Of a stretch of 64,000 nt of DNA, positions 32,344-44,511 are shown one piece after another (the first letter of the stretch is position 1; every line of letters begins with the position of its first letter). The position numbers and the translations under genes were made by a program. Origin of the DNA: Pontederia crassipes (taxonomy: Eukaryota > Streptophyta > Magnoliopsida > Commelinales > Pontederiaceae); contig CM060195.1 in NCBI GenBank assembly GCA_030549335.1, positions 12,553,501-12,617,500 of the forward strand, given 5' to 3'. The notes under the pieces are model-generated. The model worked only from the letters and a program-made list of their open reading frames with translations. It searched no databases and was not told where the DNA came from.

Positions 32344-34775
32344 TGATATGAATTAAGTGGAGTATAGTGATAACTTGCTGATTTTGTGGTTAGAATTGAG
32401 AATTTTCAATAATTGGATCAACTCCCTAATTCACTTTCTACTGTAGTGCACAGGTCAATTGTAGTAAACCCAAATGTCGTATTCACAGTGATTTGAAGCC
32501 AATGACTCCCTAAACAATCTAGACTAGTCCTAATTTAAGTGTCAAAATTAGGAAAATTGGAAAACGTAGAAAATAGATTTTTAATAGTGGCAAAAAGGAT
32601 AACTATTTTTGGGATTTTTGGAGATTGCTATAAACTGAAAATTAAATGCTGAAGTAAGGGCTAAAAGGGTTTATCAATCAATGGGAAAGTCCTCCTAGGA
32701 ATTGGAGTTCATCTAATTCAATTATGGATGGAACGGAACAAGTTATCAATGTATGTCAATTTTAACTCAACTTGGAAATGGACTGTTATCGCAGCATGAT
32801 TGAACCAGGACTAATTATCATATTCCCATATGATTAATTAGCTAAGTTGAATTAGAAGAGGTCTTTACTGATATCAAGTTAACATTAAGCCTAAACTCAA
32901 ATCCCTTACTGATATTTCAAAACTTCTTTCAAATCAAGCAATTCAGTAGTCTAAAATGATAACAACCAACTACACTTCTAATAATGAGAGAATTACTTCA
33001 ATTGACTAGGCAGGAATGAAATCAATCCAATATTAGTGCTAGTGCTTCTTGGTTTATCTCTAAATAGCAAGAGGATTTTAAATCAGCCTCTCGACTGCAA
33101 ATTGAATTGAAATCCACACTAACATCAATTAATTGGATTCATTGAGCACATAATTACATATTTGAATCTAACAATTATCATTGCATCTTGATTCATCTCT
33201 GAATAAGAAGGAAACCATGAATCAACCTCTCAGTTGCATATAAATTGGGATTTCACAATGACAAGCAGATTCCATAAAATTCAAAACAGATTCTACCAAC
33301 AGCATGTTTTTGTATATTGAACTCAAGAGAATTATCATTGCCTCTTAATACATTTCTGAATAAGAAGAAATTCATAAAATCTACCTCTCAGCAGCTAATG
33401 GAATAAGGGATTTTACAATGATAAACAGATCCCAGAAATCAGAAATGCAGAATCAGAAATCAGATATTAGTGCAGAAAATCAGATTTGTCCATATACCAT
33501 CCATAACTAAACTAGATTACTACCCTATCCTAGGAGAGTTGAGATTTAGCTCATTATAATTACAAGAATAGTCACAATACAAGTAAGAAAACTAATAGAA
33601 AACATCCTGAAATAAGACTTTGTCTACAGGAAATCAGGGATGTTCCAGCAGCTCCTCTTGGTTCCTTCCTTCAGCTCCTTCTTGCAGAAACCCTTGCAAT
33701 GGTCAGCCCCCCTTTTTTCCTTCTGGTTTCTCAGCTTATATATGTCCTCTCATCACCCTTGGATGTAGATGAGAAGGTTCTATTCTCTTGATTCAAGCCA
33801 CCTATCCAGTGGTCCTGAGATTCCAGCAGATTTCATACTCCTTTTTGGACAGCTAGCAGTGGTCCCCTTCCTTTTTCACCTTGTGCAGCCTTGTTGCAGG
33901 CTTGTGATACCTGCTAGAAGAATCAAAACAGTAAGCATCAAAGTCCTTGAATAGGATTTAAACAAATAAGGATTAGGACAATAACAATTATTAGCTCTAT
34001 TGTCAAATGGGATTTGGTGTTGTGCAGGAATGAAATCCTTATTTGTTTAATGAAAACTTATTGCCCGGAATGATAACTTTGTGTCATATCATTAAAATTG
34101 TCCAAATATGAGTGGTTCAGAGCAGTGAAGGCATCAAAGGAATTAGGATAGCAAGTAAATAAGGTCAATTATCAAGTGTGGATAAAATTTCATAGGAATG
34201 ATAACTTGAGCCCCGGAATGATAACTTTGTGCCATAAAATGATAACTTATTGTAAATTTAGTTGTGGCTATCCAAGTGTGATCAAATCAGAGCAGCAAGG
34301 AGTTAGGACAGTAATTTAACAATTGTCTAATGCTATTATGCAGAAATGATAACCTTGCACATCAAAATGACAATTTTGCCCTAAAAACGATAACTTGACA
34401 CCAAAAATGATAACTTGTGAAATGAAATGATAACTTTGCTCAAGTTGAAACATGGTCATCAAAATATGATTAATTCATAATGGCAAGGGATTTAGGGCAA
34501 GATAACCACTGGAAATCAGCTCAATTAGTAAAATGATAACTTTGCACATTGGAATGATAACTTGCTCAAAAAATGATAACTTGGCATAGAATTGATCTCT
34601 TTATGAATTTTAGCAATTCAGAACCTCTATGCACATGGAATTAAGTGTAAAATGGGTTATCATAATCCATTGCATTCCATGCATAATTGGCCAAAAGTAA
34701 GTCAAAATGAGAGCTCGATACGGGTGAAATGAATTGAAAATGGGATAAAAACCTAATATGATCATCCAGTGAACA
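32344..34775 (-). mobile_element. Solo LTR, minus orientation, with an AATGATAACTTG array
   Basis: 2.43 kb, TGATATGAAT to GTGAACA, with flanks AAATT (left) and AAAAT (right, intact in the uninterrupted LTR), one mismatch. The U5-like start (GTAGTGCACAGGTCAATTG pattern) lies at the left. The minus-strand TATA box (CATATATAAG, 33735-33744) places U3 to the right. U3 carries about a dozen AATGATAACTTG-type motifs at 34068-34590. No coding region is seen. Confidence 0.7.
33735..33744 (-). promoter_or_regulatory. LTR TATA box of the 2.4-kb solo LTR
   Basis: The minus strand reads CATATATAAG, located between the U5-like left part and the repeat-rich U3. Confidence 0.5.
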
Positions 34776-34915
34776 AAAATCAAACCAACTAAAGGTAGAT
34801 GGCTACTTCCAAGAATTCATAGGAATAAATGTAAAAAAGAGATGCATGTATGAGTAAATTACATGAAATGAGCCTAAATACAAGTCTACTTATATGTTGT
34901 AAAATGCATGCATCA

Positions 34916-35205
34916 ATGGTCGTCTAATTTAAGAATGTTGAATTCTCCGACTTCTACGATCATTGTAATGATCGTTTCGGTCATCCGTCGCCTATGCAGT
35001 TTTTGCATTTGCCACCCAGAACGTTCGACTAAACGATTTCGATCATCCATTTTAAAAATGTTGAATTCTCAAATTTCTGTAGTCGTTCGACATCTATTTC
35101 GATCGTCTTTTATCCTGTTCAAACTAACACTTCAAGCATCATTAGTACATCATTTTCCTTGTTTGCTATCATCAAAATACTTAGAATATGGTCTTTGGAC
35201 CAACA
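34916..35205 (-). mobile_element. Start of a SIRE/Maximus-like LTR
   Basis: On the minus strand the LTR starts TGTTGGTCCAAAGACC and runs into a TTTTGATGATAGCAAAC string, as in SIRE-lineage LTRs. It contains an imperfect internal repeat (AATGTTGAATTCTC at about 34936 and 35057). It is cut at 34916 by the Athila LTR. Confidence 0.65.
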
Positions 35206-35232
35206 ATTCCCCCCCCCCCCCCCCCCTTTTTT
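35206..35232 (-). other. Polypurine tract with an 18-base homopolymer
   Basis: The minus strand reads AAAAAA followed by 18 G (35209-35226) and AAT, then the LTR start TGTTGG. SIRE-lineage polypurine tracts are normally AAAAAGGGGGAGATTG, so the G run is greatly expanded. The upstream GTCATCATCA string is also typical of the lineage. Confidence 0.7.
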
Positions 35233-36699
35233 GATGATGACAAACAATCTCCCCAATATTATCCCTTATCATATATAGAGTTTCTTAACTCTCCTCATCC
35301 CTTTACTTACCCCATTTGAGCTCCAAAAGAAATAAGAATATATATCTTCTACCACTTGGAGAAAATTGGAGTGAAAAGAAGGGAATTAGGGTTTTTGATT
35401 TATGATAAGTTTGTATTTGATTCTTTTACTATTTTTAATTATATAATTTTCTAAATTAGGGTTCCCCTAAACCTTTTCCACCTTGCCTCTCCCCTTATCT
35501 TTAGCTAATTGTGGGGTAAAACCCAAATTCTTCATGAGGAGAACGAATAAACCTTAGGAATGGTTAAGTTATCCCTGAAACTTCAGTTACACATTTGTAT
35601 ATCTTCGAGCTATCCAAAAATTATGAATTTTACTCAGATTGATCCCCTTTGAGTCTAATTTCATCGAATCAAATTAATTAGATGTATATAAAAAAAAGTT
35701 ATGTTATCATCTTTGAGGTGTTATCATTCTATCCGCAAAACTATGTAAATTGTGTATTTAATACGTTATATAATTATTTGATAATTTATTATAGAAAGAT
35801 ACAAAAGTTAGGTTTCTTTTTACAATTAGAATCACTCAAAAAGGATATGTCTAGTGAGAGTTATAAATATTTAACCAAACCTAACTTAGTGTGACAAAAT
35901 AAAACTTTGGGCAAATTGTGCTAGTGTTTGTTAAATTTATTGTGCTCAGTACAGAGATATATAAATTCAAAGAATTTTATGAGTTGTACCCTAGGAAGTA
36001 TACTTTTATATAAAACTAAAAATTCCAGAACATGAGTTGCTTACTATTTTATATAAATGATACAAGTAAGGTCACTCAGACTATCAAAGAACAAAAACAA
36101 CATGAAAGTTAGGTTGAATGTTGATTTTTCTGAGAATAAATCATAATGAAATAAAATCTGAAACTTTTAGATGTTATGATATATGTAATAGAAAGTGTAA
36201 AATTGGAATAATTTGAGATTGCTATTAATTTTAAGAGTTATGAAGTTTCTTAACTAAGCATGCAATCAGTCATAATACAAGAGATGAATTGAATTAATTG
36301 AGCAAATAGAATGTGTAAATGACATATAACCTTTATGTTGGTATGATTGGCATTTGATTTGAATTTGCTTAACTTCAAATAGACATTGAATATTTGAATT
36401 TGAAACGATGCACTTATATACATGTTGCTTATATTGTATAAAATTGTCTTGCTTGATATGAAAGTGTATGATTTGATAAATGTTTTGCATAATTCCTACT
36501 ATCACTTGAAAATCATTTTATATATGAACTTATAATGCTTTTGTAAAAATCACTTGAAACAAGTATATTGTCAAGGTTCTAAAGTGCAACTTGATAATTT
36601 GAATTTTGAGAAAATAATATGAACATGATAAATATTGTCTATCTTAATGATGATATGATGATAAATATAGGATATATCATGAAAGTTGTTCTTGTTAGC
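35233..36699. other. AT-rich sequence, probably 3' region of the SIRE-like element
   Basis: No gene is recognised. It lies between the polypurine tract and the LINE insertion and may be the 3' untranslated region of the minus-oriented SIRE-like element. A 17-base string ATGAAAGTTGTTCTTGT occurs twice, at 36679 and 36702, right at the LINE boundary. Confidence 0.4.
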
Positions 36700-39600
36700 A
36701 TATGAAAGTTGTTCTTGTCTAAGCAATCAGTGAAAGGTAAAGCTTCAGTCAGCTCATCTATCCATGACTCATTAGCCCCATCTCCTGTGCAGGTTGTTGC
36801 TCCGGCCTCATCAGGTTCTGATATGCACATCTCTCCCCCATGCGAATCTTAGCTTGGAACTGCCGTGGTGCTTACTGGGACAAAACCAGAGATAGAATCT
36901 TTAATCTGATTAGGTTGCATAGAACACATTTTATAATTTTGTTAGAAACGCACACGGATTCTGTAAAAACTAAACAGGTACTCCTTCATTTTGGCCAAGG
37001 TTGGGACGGCATCTTCTGCGAAGCTAATGGCGCTTCGGATATGGCATGGCCAAGAGGCTCAGGTTACCTCGCTCCTTATCTTTGTCCAATTTATTCATGC
37101 TATGGTTTCATTTGATGGTTTTAGCTTCCTTTTAACTGTTGTTTACGCTAGTACAATCTCGTTTATTTGTATGTGTCTATGGAATGACCTATGTAACCTT
37201 GATACCTCTAACCTTCCTTGGCTACTAATCGGGGACTTCAACACCCTGGCGATCCCCTCTGATAAGTTGGGGGGCTCCCCTTTCTCTCCTACCAACTCTA
37301 TTAGAACATTCAACGATATGATCAACACCAAATCCCTCCTTGACATCAAACCTTTGGGGCCGTGTAACAATCGTGTGGGTCTCGCGCACATTTTGTGTCA
37401 TCTTGATCAGGCCTTGATTAACAGTCATTGGACTAATCACTTCCCAAATATTATCCTATCCATACACTCCAACGTTGTGTTTCAGACCATGCCCCTCTCC
37501 TCTTCAGGACCGACCTCCGCACTTGGCGGTTGAGGGCATTTAAATTTGAACACTTTTGGCTATCTCACTCGGAGTCCCGTGATATCGTCAAGCAGCATTG
37601 GTTGTCCCAAACCCCCAAACAACTCCACCTCACATACCCTTAGCCTTATCAAACGCGATATCATTAAATGGAACAAGGAGTCTCTTGGAAACTTAGAGGT
37701 CCAGGCCAACCTCGTCCTTCAGGAAATCACTGCCCTTGAAAACCTTGACACCGTTCGGGGTCTTTCAGTTATAGAGCTGGGTCATCTGCGAACAGCATAC
37801 CATTGCCATGTTGCGCTCCTCAGGCAAATTAGCTTAAAATGGTGGAGTAAGTATCGGGTTTCCTGGCTCCACCATGGTGATCGGAACACTTGCTACTTCC
37901 ACCTATCCACAGTTATACGTCATAAGCAGAACACCATCTCCTCGATTCTGGACGACGCTAACAACACTGTCACAAATACCTCCCAGATCCAATCCCTCTT
38001 TGTTGAGCATTACCGTAACTTATGGAAGCCTTCGCTCCCATCAAACATTCCGCTAGATTGTTGGCTGAGTCTCCCCTCCCTCGACCCTGCCTGGCATCCC
38101 TCCCTCCTTGTCCCAATCACCTACTAGGAAGTCACAAAAACACTTTGGAGCATGCCACCTGGTAAGGCTCCGAGTCCGGACGGCTTCACCCTTGAGTTTT
38201 ACCAAACTTACTAGGATATCATCAGCAGCAAGATTGTTAAGGACATACTAATTTCTTTAATACCAATCTTCTTTCGTCCGATTGGGCCAAAACATCTCTC
38301 ATCTTTATCCCTAAAAGAACCAACCCCAAACGTGTGAAGGACTTCCGTCCAATTTCACTATGCAATGTAAGAGCTTTCCCACTCCTTAAATTCTGGTAGG
38401 ATGCTCAAAGCTGATCTTGAAAAAGCTTTTGATCGTATCTCTTGGTCTGCGGTGTCCTCCATCTTAAAACTAATGAAGTTTCTGGACCAATTTATTTGCT
38501 GGATTCACCTTTGCATGTCCTCCCCGACTTACCATTGTGTTATCAATGGAGAGCCTTCCCAACAGTTCACTAGTTACGTCAAGGGGACCCGATATCACCT
38601 TATCTATTTATCCTGGTGGCCCAAGTCTTCTCCTCACTCATGGCCCAACATATGGAAGCCGGCCTAATCTCCCCTTTCCGGATGAACTCGTTCGGTCTAA
38701 CTCACCTTCTCTTCGCTGATGACTTATTAATCTGCCTCAAAGCAACCAAATGTAACTGTCTAAATCTCAGGAAAATCCTTCAGATCTATGAGTTCCTTAC
38801 CGATCAACATGTTAACTCGCAAAAGTCGAAACTCTACCTGTTCGTGATGAGCATCAGGCGTCGCCAGCTGCTCAACGCCACCCTTAACTTCAGACTAGGC
38901 AAATTCCCCTTTCAATATCTTGGGGTGCCCATCTCCCCAAAACACATTCCTTCTCGTGATCAGAACTTTGTGATCAACAAAATCACCTCGCGCCTTGCTG
39001 GTTAGCGCCAGGGGGTTCTTAGCCAAGCTGGTCGTGTTGCCCTTATTAAATCCACACTCACATCAATCACTATACATTCCCTCAGTGTAATTAACTTATC
39101 TGGTAGCACCATCACCTCCATTGAGCGTCTTTCCTGCTCATTCCTCTGGCACCCCGGCGGTGGTCGATGAGGCATCCATCTCATACATTGGCGCACTGCC
39201 CAGCTCCCCTGGCATCTCGGGGGCCTGGGTATCAAGAACATAATTAACATTCGTCACTCCCTGGTTGCTAGGCGAATACAAGACTTAACAATCGCTCCAC
39301 CCTCTAGGCTAATCTTGTCAAATCCAAATACGCGCTTAACCTTTGGGAAAAAACTTCATCCTCCCACATCGCTAATTCTTGGAATATCATCCTGAATTAT
39401 GTCAATGTCCTCAAAACTGGATTCATAAAGTACATTGGCTCGGGGCATTCAACATCTATTCTCCATGACCCATGGATATTTACATCCCCCTTATTTGGAC
39501 ACCCACTTATATCAATATGGAGATTTGTTTGGATGGGCTCTCTGTTGATTACTTCATCACAAGTAATGCTTGAAACAACTCCCTTCTCAGTTCCACTTTT

Positions 39601-40765
39601 GGACCCCTCTTATGCTCTTGGATTGAACGTATTTACCTTTCTTCGTCTGCCAATGATGATGCGTGGGTTTGGGTGAATGATACCTCTGGATGTGCTAATG
39701 CTAAGTCAGTATACAACCATGTTAGTCGCCGCTCTTTGCCAGCATTTCCTACTAGAGGGCCGTCATAGCAGCATGTTTGGAAGATTCCAGCCCCACCCAA
39801 AATACATATCTTCCTCTGGAAGCTCTTACATAACAAACTTCCCACACTTGACACCATACTATTTTTTTATAACACTATTGATCCATCTTGTCCACTTTGT
39901 GGTCTCCACCTCGAAACCACTCTCCACTTATTCTTCCATTGCCCTGTTGCGCTTAAGCTATGGACCATTCTCTAGACACGCCTAATCATACCTCTCATGC
40001 ATTTTCCTTCTTGGCACGTTGGCGCCTGGATTAGTGATGGGACCAACCTGGATCAGCAGTCAAAACACTCCTTTTTATCAATGCCCACTGCCTTTGGGGG
40101 ATTTGGAATCTTCGGAATGATGCCCACTTTAAGTCATGACGTGCAACCGTGGATTCGGTTTGGGAAAGGGCTTTGGCTGGCTTTCATGAGTTTGTTGTCG
40201 TCCACGCATCTGAGGCCCTACGCCCCCACGATTCGCCATCACGGATCCGGTGGAAGCCCCCTCCACAGAGTTGGGTTTCTCTCAGTTCGGATGGCTCCTT
40301 TGAGCCGTCTGGGGTTGGGGGGATAGGTTACATATCCCTCTCTCACACTGCCTCTTTCATTTTTTGTAGGTTCTAGGACCTTGCGAGCTCACTCGATGTT
40401 GGAAGTCGAAGCTAGGGCTATGTTTGCGGGCCTCCTGAAGTGCAGGAACTCTGGACTTTCACGCATCCACGTATCCTCCGATTCGGCGTCCCTTGTCCAC
40501 ATTATCAACAACATGCATGCATGTCTGTAGCGCCTCAAGGGAGTCGTCCTTGATATCAGAAACACCCTTTTGACTATTAGCCCTACATTGTATCTTTTAG
40601 GCCCAGACATGATAATAGGGCTGCTGATAACTTGGCGCGTTTTGGTCGCACTAATGCTGACGATAATTTTTGGCTGGCAGACCATGCACCCCCGGGTCTT
40701 GTCTAATTTTTGTACCCGAACTCTCATAGAGTAACTTAATAGCAATGAAATTTTCTTTAAAAAAA
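36700..40765 (+). mobile_element. L1-type LINE, 5'-truncated and decayed
   Basis: GC content rises sharply relative to the flanks. The order is the tail of ORF1 (to TAG 36850-36852), then ORF2 from ATG 36840 with endonuclease, reverse transcriptase, a C-terminal Cys/His segment and RNase H. It ends at about 40765 with a short A run (40759-40765) after TTTTCTTT, typical of plant LINE 3' ends. ORF1 is almost entirely missing. I could not find a convincing target duplication. Confidence 0.85.
36840..40705 (+). pseudogene. LINE ORF2: endonuclease, reverse transcriptase, RNase H, multiply broken
   Basis: The start MRILAWNCRGAYWDKTRD is at 36840. The apurinic-type endonuclease domain (36840-37530) includes LLETHTDS and LPWLLIGDFNTLAIPSDKLGG. 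The reverse transcriptase (about 37550-39005) includes KWWSKYRVSWLHHGDRNTCY, MPPGKAPSPDGFTLEFY, LKADLEKAFDRISW, the catalytic FADDLLICLKA and FQYLGVPIS. Downstream is an IHIFLWKLLHNKLPT..CPLCG segment at about 39800-39960. RNase H appears at about 40265-40660 (SSDGSFEPSGVGGIGY, VSSDSASLVHIINNM, NRAADNLARFGRTN). Many frame changes and stops are present. It would have nicked target DNA and copied its own RNA there. Confidence 0.88.
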
Positions 40766-43569
40766 GCATTTTGGGTCATTTAGCTATCTAATATTGAAAA
40801 TGCATATGTTGCTCATTAGGTCAAATCTTATCTTTCGACAAATGAGGGTATTTGATTATACACTTATTAGTCCACATTTTGACATTTAAGATTTATTTTA
40901 CTTACATGGTATTTTTGCAAGAACACATAATTTTGAATCTAAATAAATGAATGACAACAATGTTGTAGTTAACATTTTATCTTCACCTTTTTCTTTATTG
41001 GTGGCATAAGAATTGAAAAAGTTATTTTGAAATTTTGAAATTAAGAATTTAAAGATAATTTTGAAAATTTACATCACATCCATAATAGCCTTTTTTTTAC
41101 TTGTGATAATATATTTGAAAAACATCCTTTCACACATGTCAAAGAAAGTAAACTATATGTATATCTTCATCTCTTGTCACTTTTATTATTATTGTCATTT
41201 TGTTAGAAAAAGAAAATGATATATGCGACTATTTTTTTACAAATCATTTATCTATTAGGGATTTATAATTATTTATACATTATTAACTTGGACATAATCA
41301 TTTGATATGATAAGAAAGAAGAACAATTTTAAGAATTCTTTTAGACAACATTATGCTTATCTTTGTAAATTTAGACATGTCCATGATAATTCTTTGAAAT
41401 ACCATTCTACTTGTTATTCATACGAATTCATGGTCACTGTATTTTTTAATACAAAGCTGAAAAACTAATCATAGTGAAATAACATGACTAACAATCTTGA
41501 ACCCAATCTAATTTGGGTACTAAAATTCAAATAAACTTTTGAATGTAGATGTACATCACATGAAAAGAAAAATAAAAATGAAGTTGAAATGAGGTGGACG
41601 CATGAAGTTTGTGGTAAAGGTATTTTGGCATATGAAAATTTGAACTTATTTTAATTTCATGCATACTTATGCCTTGAATTTATTTATTTATTGTCATAAT
41701 GTGTGCATGAGTTAACAATTGATAAAAGATTAGGATCTTTGTGCATACTAGAATTATCTTGCTCATATAATCTTCAAAATGCCTATATTATGCTTTTTTA
41801 CTATATATGTTTAATTAGAGTATGTCTATTGTGTATGATGGTAGCTAAGTTAACATTTTTTAACTACATTTCTAATTCAATGTGGAAATCATATTAGCAA
41901 AATAAGGACACATATCAAAACTAAAGTTTTTATGCATATATGCCTCTTCACACTCATGTTGATTTTGACATTGAGCATGCATACTTGATTTATATGAACC
42001 TTGTGTGTTATTGATATCTTAATATTTGTGATTTAATATACTTTTATGTGAATATATTTTTTAACTGTGTAGAAAATAATAAATGACTTTGCTTGATTGA
42101 AGTTTGATTATCACATTTTTTATTGATGATATTTTATATTTTATGACTTTTAAAATTAAAGAAGTCATAATTTTGATATAATAATTGAATATCTTTTGAA
42201 TGTTTAGAAATGAAAACTTGTGGAAGATTTTTGAAATTAATAAATAATAACTTCTTTTTTACTAGTGATAATATACTTGTAAAATCTATGTCGTCCACAT
42301 GTTAAAGAAATAAAATTATTTGTACCCTTGTCATACTTATTATCACGATTATTCTTTTGATTTGGTAAAGAAAAAACACGTGAATTTATTTGCTAAGTCT
42401 TCTTATTTTTATTATTTTTTGTTTATCTATAAAGGAGACTTTATGTTTATGACAAATATATATGGCATGATTTTAATATGTCTCTTTTGTTATGAGATTT
42501 ATGCACATTAACTTATTATGAATTTTGACTTGTTATACATTGTCATTTGGGTATACATGAACATTATGAATTTTTATAAATTAATTTGGACTAAGATGAT
42601 TGATTGCATTACTATAGCATTTGAAAAATATTGCATAAGTAATTTAACAATTAAATTTTATATATACTTATGTACATATTTAAAATGAAGCATATTACTA
42701 AAGAAGTCATTTTCAACTTGTTATACACATATCTTATCAAAATTAATTTTATATGCTCATTCTATGAAATATCTTAACATGACTTTTGCATTTTCATACT
42801 ATCATGTCATGTAATAAAATTATTTCCACTCATTTGTAATTCGAAATAGCTACTACCATTTTAAGAAAGAGAGAGTAGGTAAAAGATTAAATTTCGGATA
42901 CTTTTCTAGTTTCATTTAGCATTTTCTTGTCACTAATCTTGATTATTATCTTATAACAAAGAAAGAAGAAAAACAAAAGGAAAATGGATTTGAAGGGGTG
43001 AAAGCACAAAGTTTATGGTAAAAAATATTATTTTGAGCATATAAATAAAAACTTGCATATATTTGTGTGTTACGATTATTTGTGCTTTACACTTATCATA
43101 ATTTGTGCACAAACATGTAATTCTAGAAAAGCGATAAGTTTAACTTTGGAAATGCTTATGTTATTTATTATGCTTAACTTTTAAAAATTGTGAGCATGTA
43201 TATATAATCAGGCTCTTATTAGTTTTTATCTAGATATTTGATGTTTTGTGGATTTGCTATTGACAAAAGTCAAGGTTTCATAATTGTATCAAAAAATTAA
43301 TTTTTATTTAAATATCATATACTTCATTTGTATTTTTCTTGGCATATGAACTTTTGTGTTATAAGATTAATGTGCATAAATTTATATGGTCATGACTTGT
43401 TATCCTATGAGTATTCATATATACACATGACCAGCAAATTTGAAATGATGTTTAAAAGATATCTTTCTTAGACAAATGAAAATATATGTAAGACTCTGAC
43501 TTTGTGTAAGAATATATTTACATTTGAGATATTTATGTATCAATTTTTTACTTACATGAGCATGAACCA
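40766..43569. other. AT-rich sequence with diverged 1.1-kb repeats
   Basis: No gene is recognised. Diverged direct repeats are visible: TTTTTACTTGTGATAATATA at about 41095 against TTTTTACTAGTGATAATATA at about 42255, both followed by CACATGT..AAAGAAA. A second pair around GATTAATGTGCATAAATTTA (about 43365) and GATTTATGCACATTAACTTA (about 42496) also recurs. This may be old SIRE 3' region. Confidence 0.45.
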
Positions 43570-44511
43570 ACATTTTCATGATTTGTAAAATTATTTTATT
43601 ATCTCTTCTTAACATGACTCTTATGTTTTAAGCTTAACATTTTCATCTTAAGAAAATCAAGTTTTGAGCACTCATTCGCAATAATAAATTGTTATTGTTT
43701 TCTTTTGGAGGACAAAAGGGGACATAGAGGACTAAAAGAATATGGAAAGACAGAAACATAATGATGGGGGAGTTTATTCAAAAGTTTGAACTATTAATTC
43801 CTCCACTCATTTTGAATATGGTTTTATTAAATGAAAACTTATCATCTTCTCCTACTCATATTGTCAAATCCTTAATTATTTGATATAATTCAATTTAACT
43901 TTGACATATCATTATTGTCTCAAAATTTTATGAAATGTTTTGATTCCTTATATTAGCTTTGGAGGTGTGTTATTCATAACCCCTGAATCAATTTGATTTC
44001 ATATTTTTCTCTTATGAACCGATCATGAACATAGGGTGGTTATTTTTGTCTATCGCATATATTATATTTGAAATAACTCCTATGATGTGATCAAAGAATG
44101 AAAATTATTTTTCATTCTTTCTTATAATATTTTACACATATTTTCTTATATGAAAAAGGGGGAGAATGAAAAAATCAGAAATATGACATGATTAAGGGTG
44201 AGTAACATTTGTCTCACATTTATGTTTAATGTGAAAACTATTTTTTTATGAGACAAAAGGGGAGAAATTAGGAGAAGTATGATAAGAACACAAGAGAAAT
44301 TTATATAGGATAAATATATATAACCCTGATTATTCTGTGGACCTCATGAATATAACTATATATGAAAAGTACCTTACAATTTAAACTTATGTGCATATCT
44401 ATTGTAAGGAAGACTTAGTTTTAGGAGTAAAATTGACTTTAATGTTTTTTCTTTCCCAACTTATATACTTTTCTTATCTCTCGGATTGTCTTCATAAAAA
44501 AAGGTGGAGAT
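43570..44511 (+). mobile_element. 3' untranslated region of a SIRE-like element with repeated purine tracts
   Basis: Homologous to 58430-59349. It contains AAAAAGGGGGAGAATG (about 44154), CAAAAGGGGAGAAATTAG (about 44255) and, directly before the LTR, AAAAAAAGGTGGAGAT (44495-44510). Several polypurine-like motifs upstream of the LTR are a feature of the SIRE/Maximus lineage. No coding sequence is recognised. Confidence 0.6.

Larger units (their letters stand above)
30231..34915 (-). repeat. Third LTR copy of the second Athila-like family, split by a solo LTR
   Basis: LTR sequence runs 30231-32343 and 34776-34915, about 2.25 kb without the insert and collinear with 21264-23505. Flanks ACAGT (30226-30230) and ATGGT (34916-34920) are plausible decayed copies of one duplication (ACGGT). 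There is no internal region beyond it, so it behaves as a solo LTR allele of the element at the duplicated site. Confidence 0.8.
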
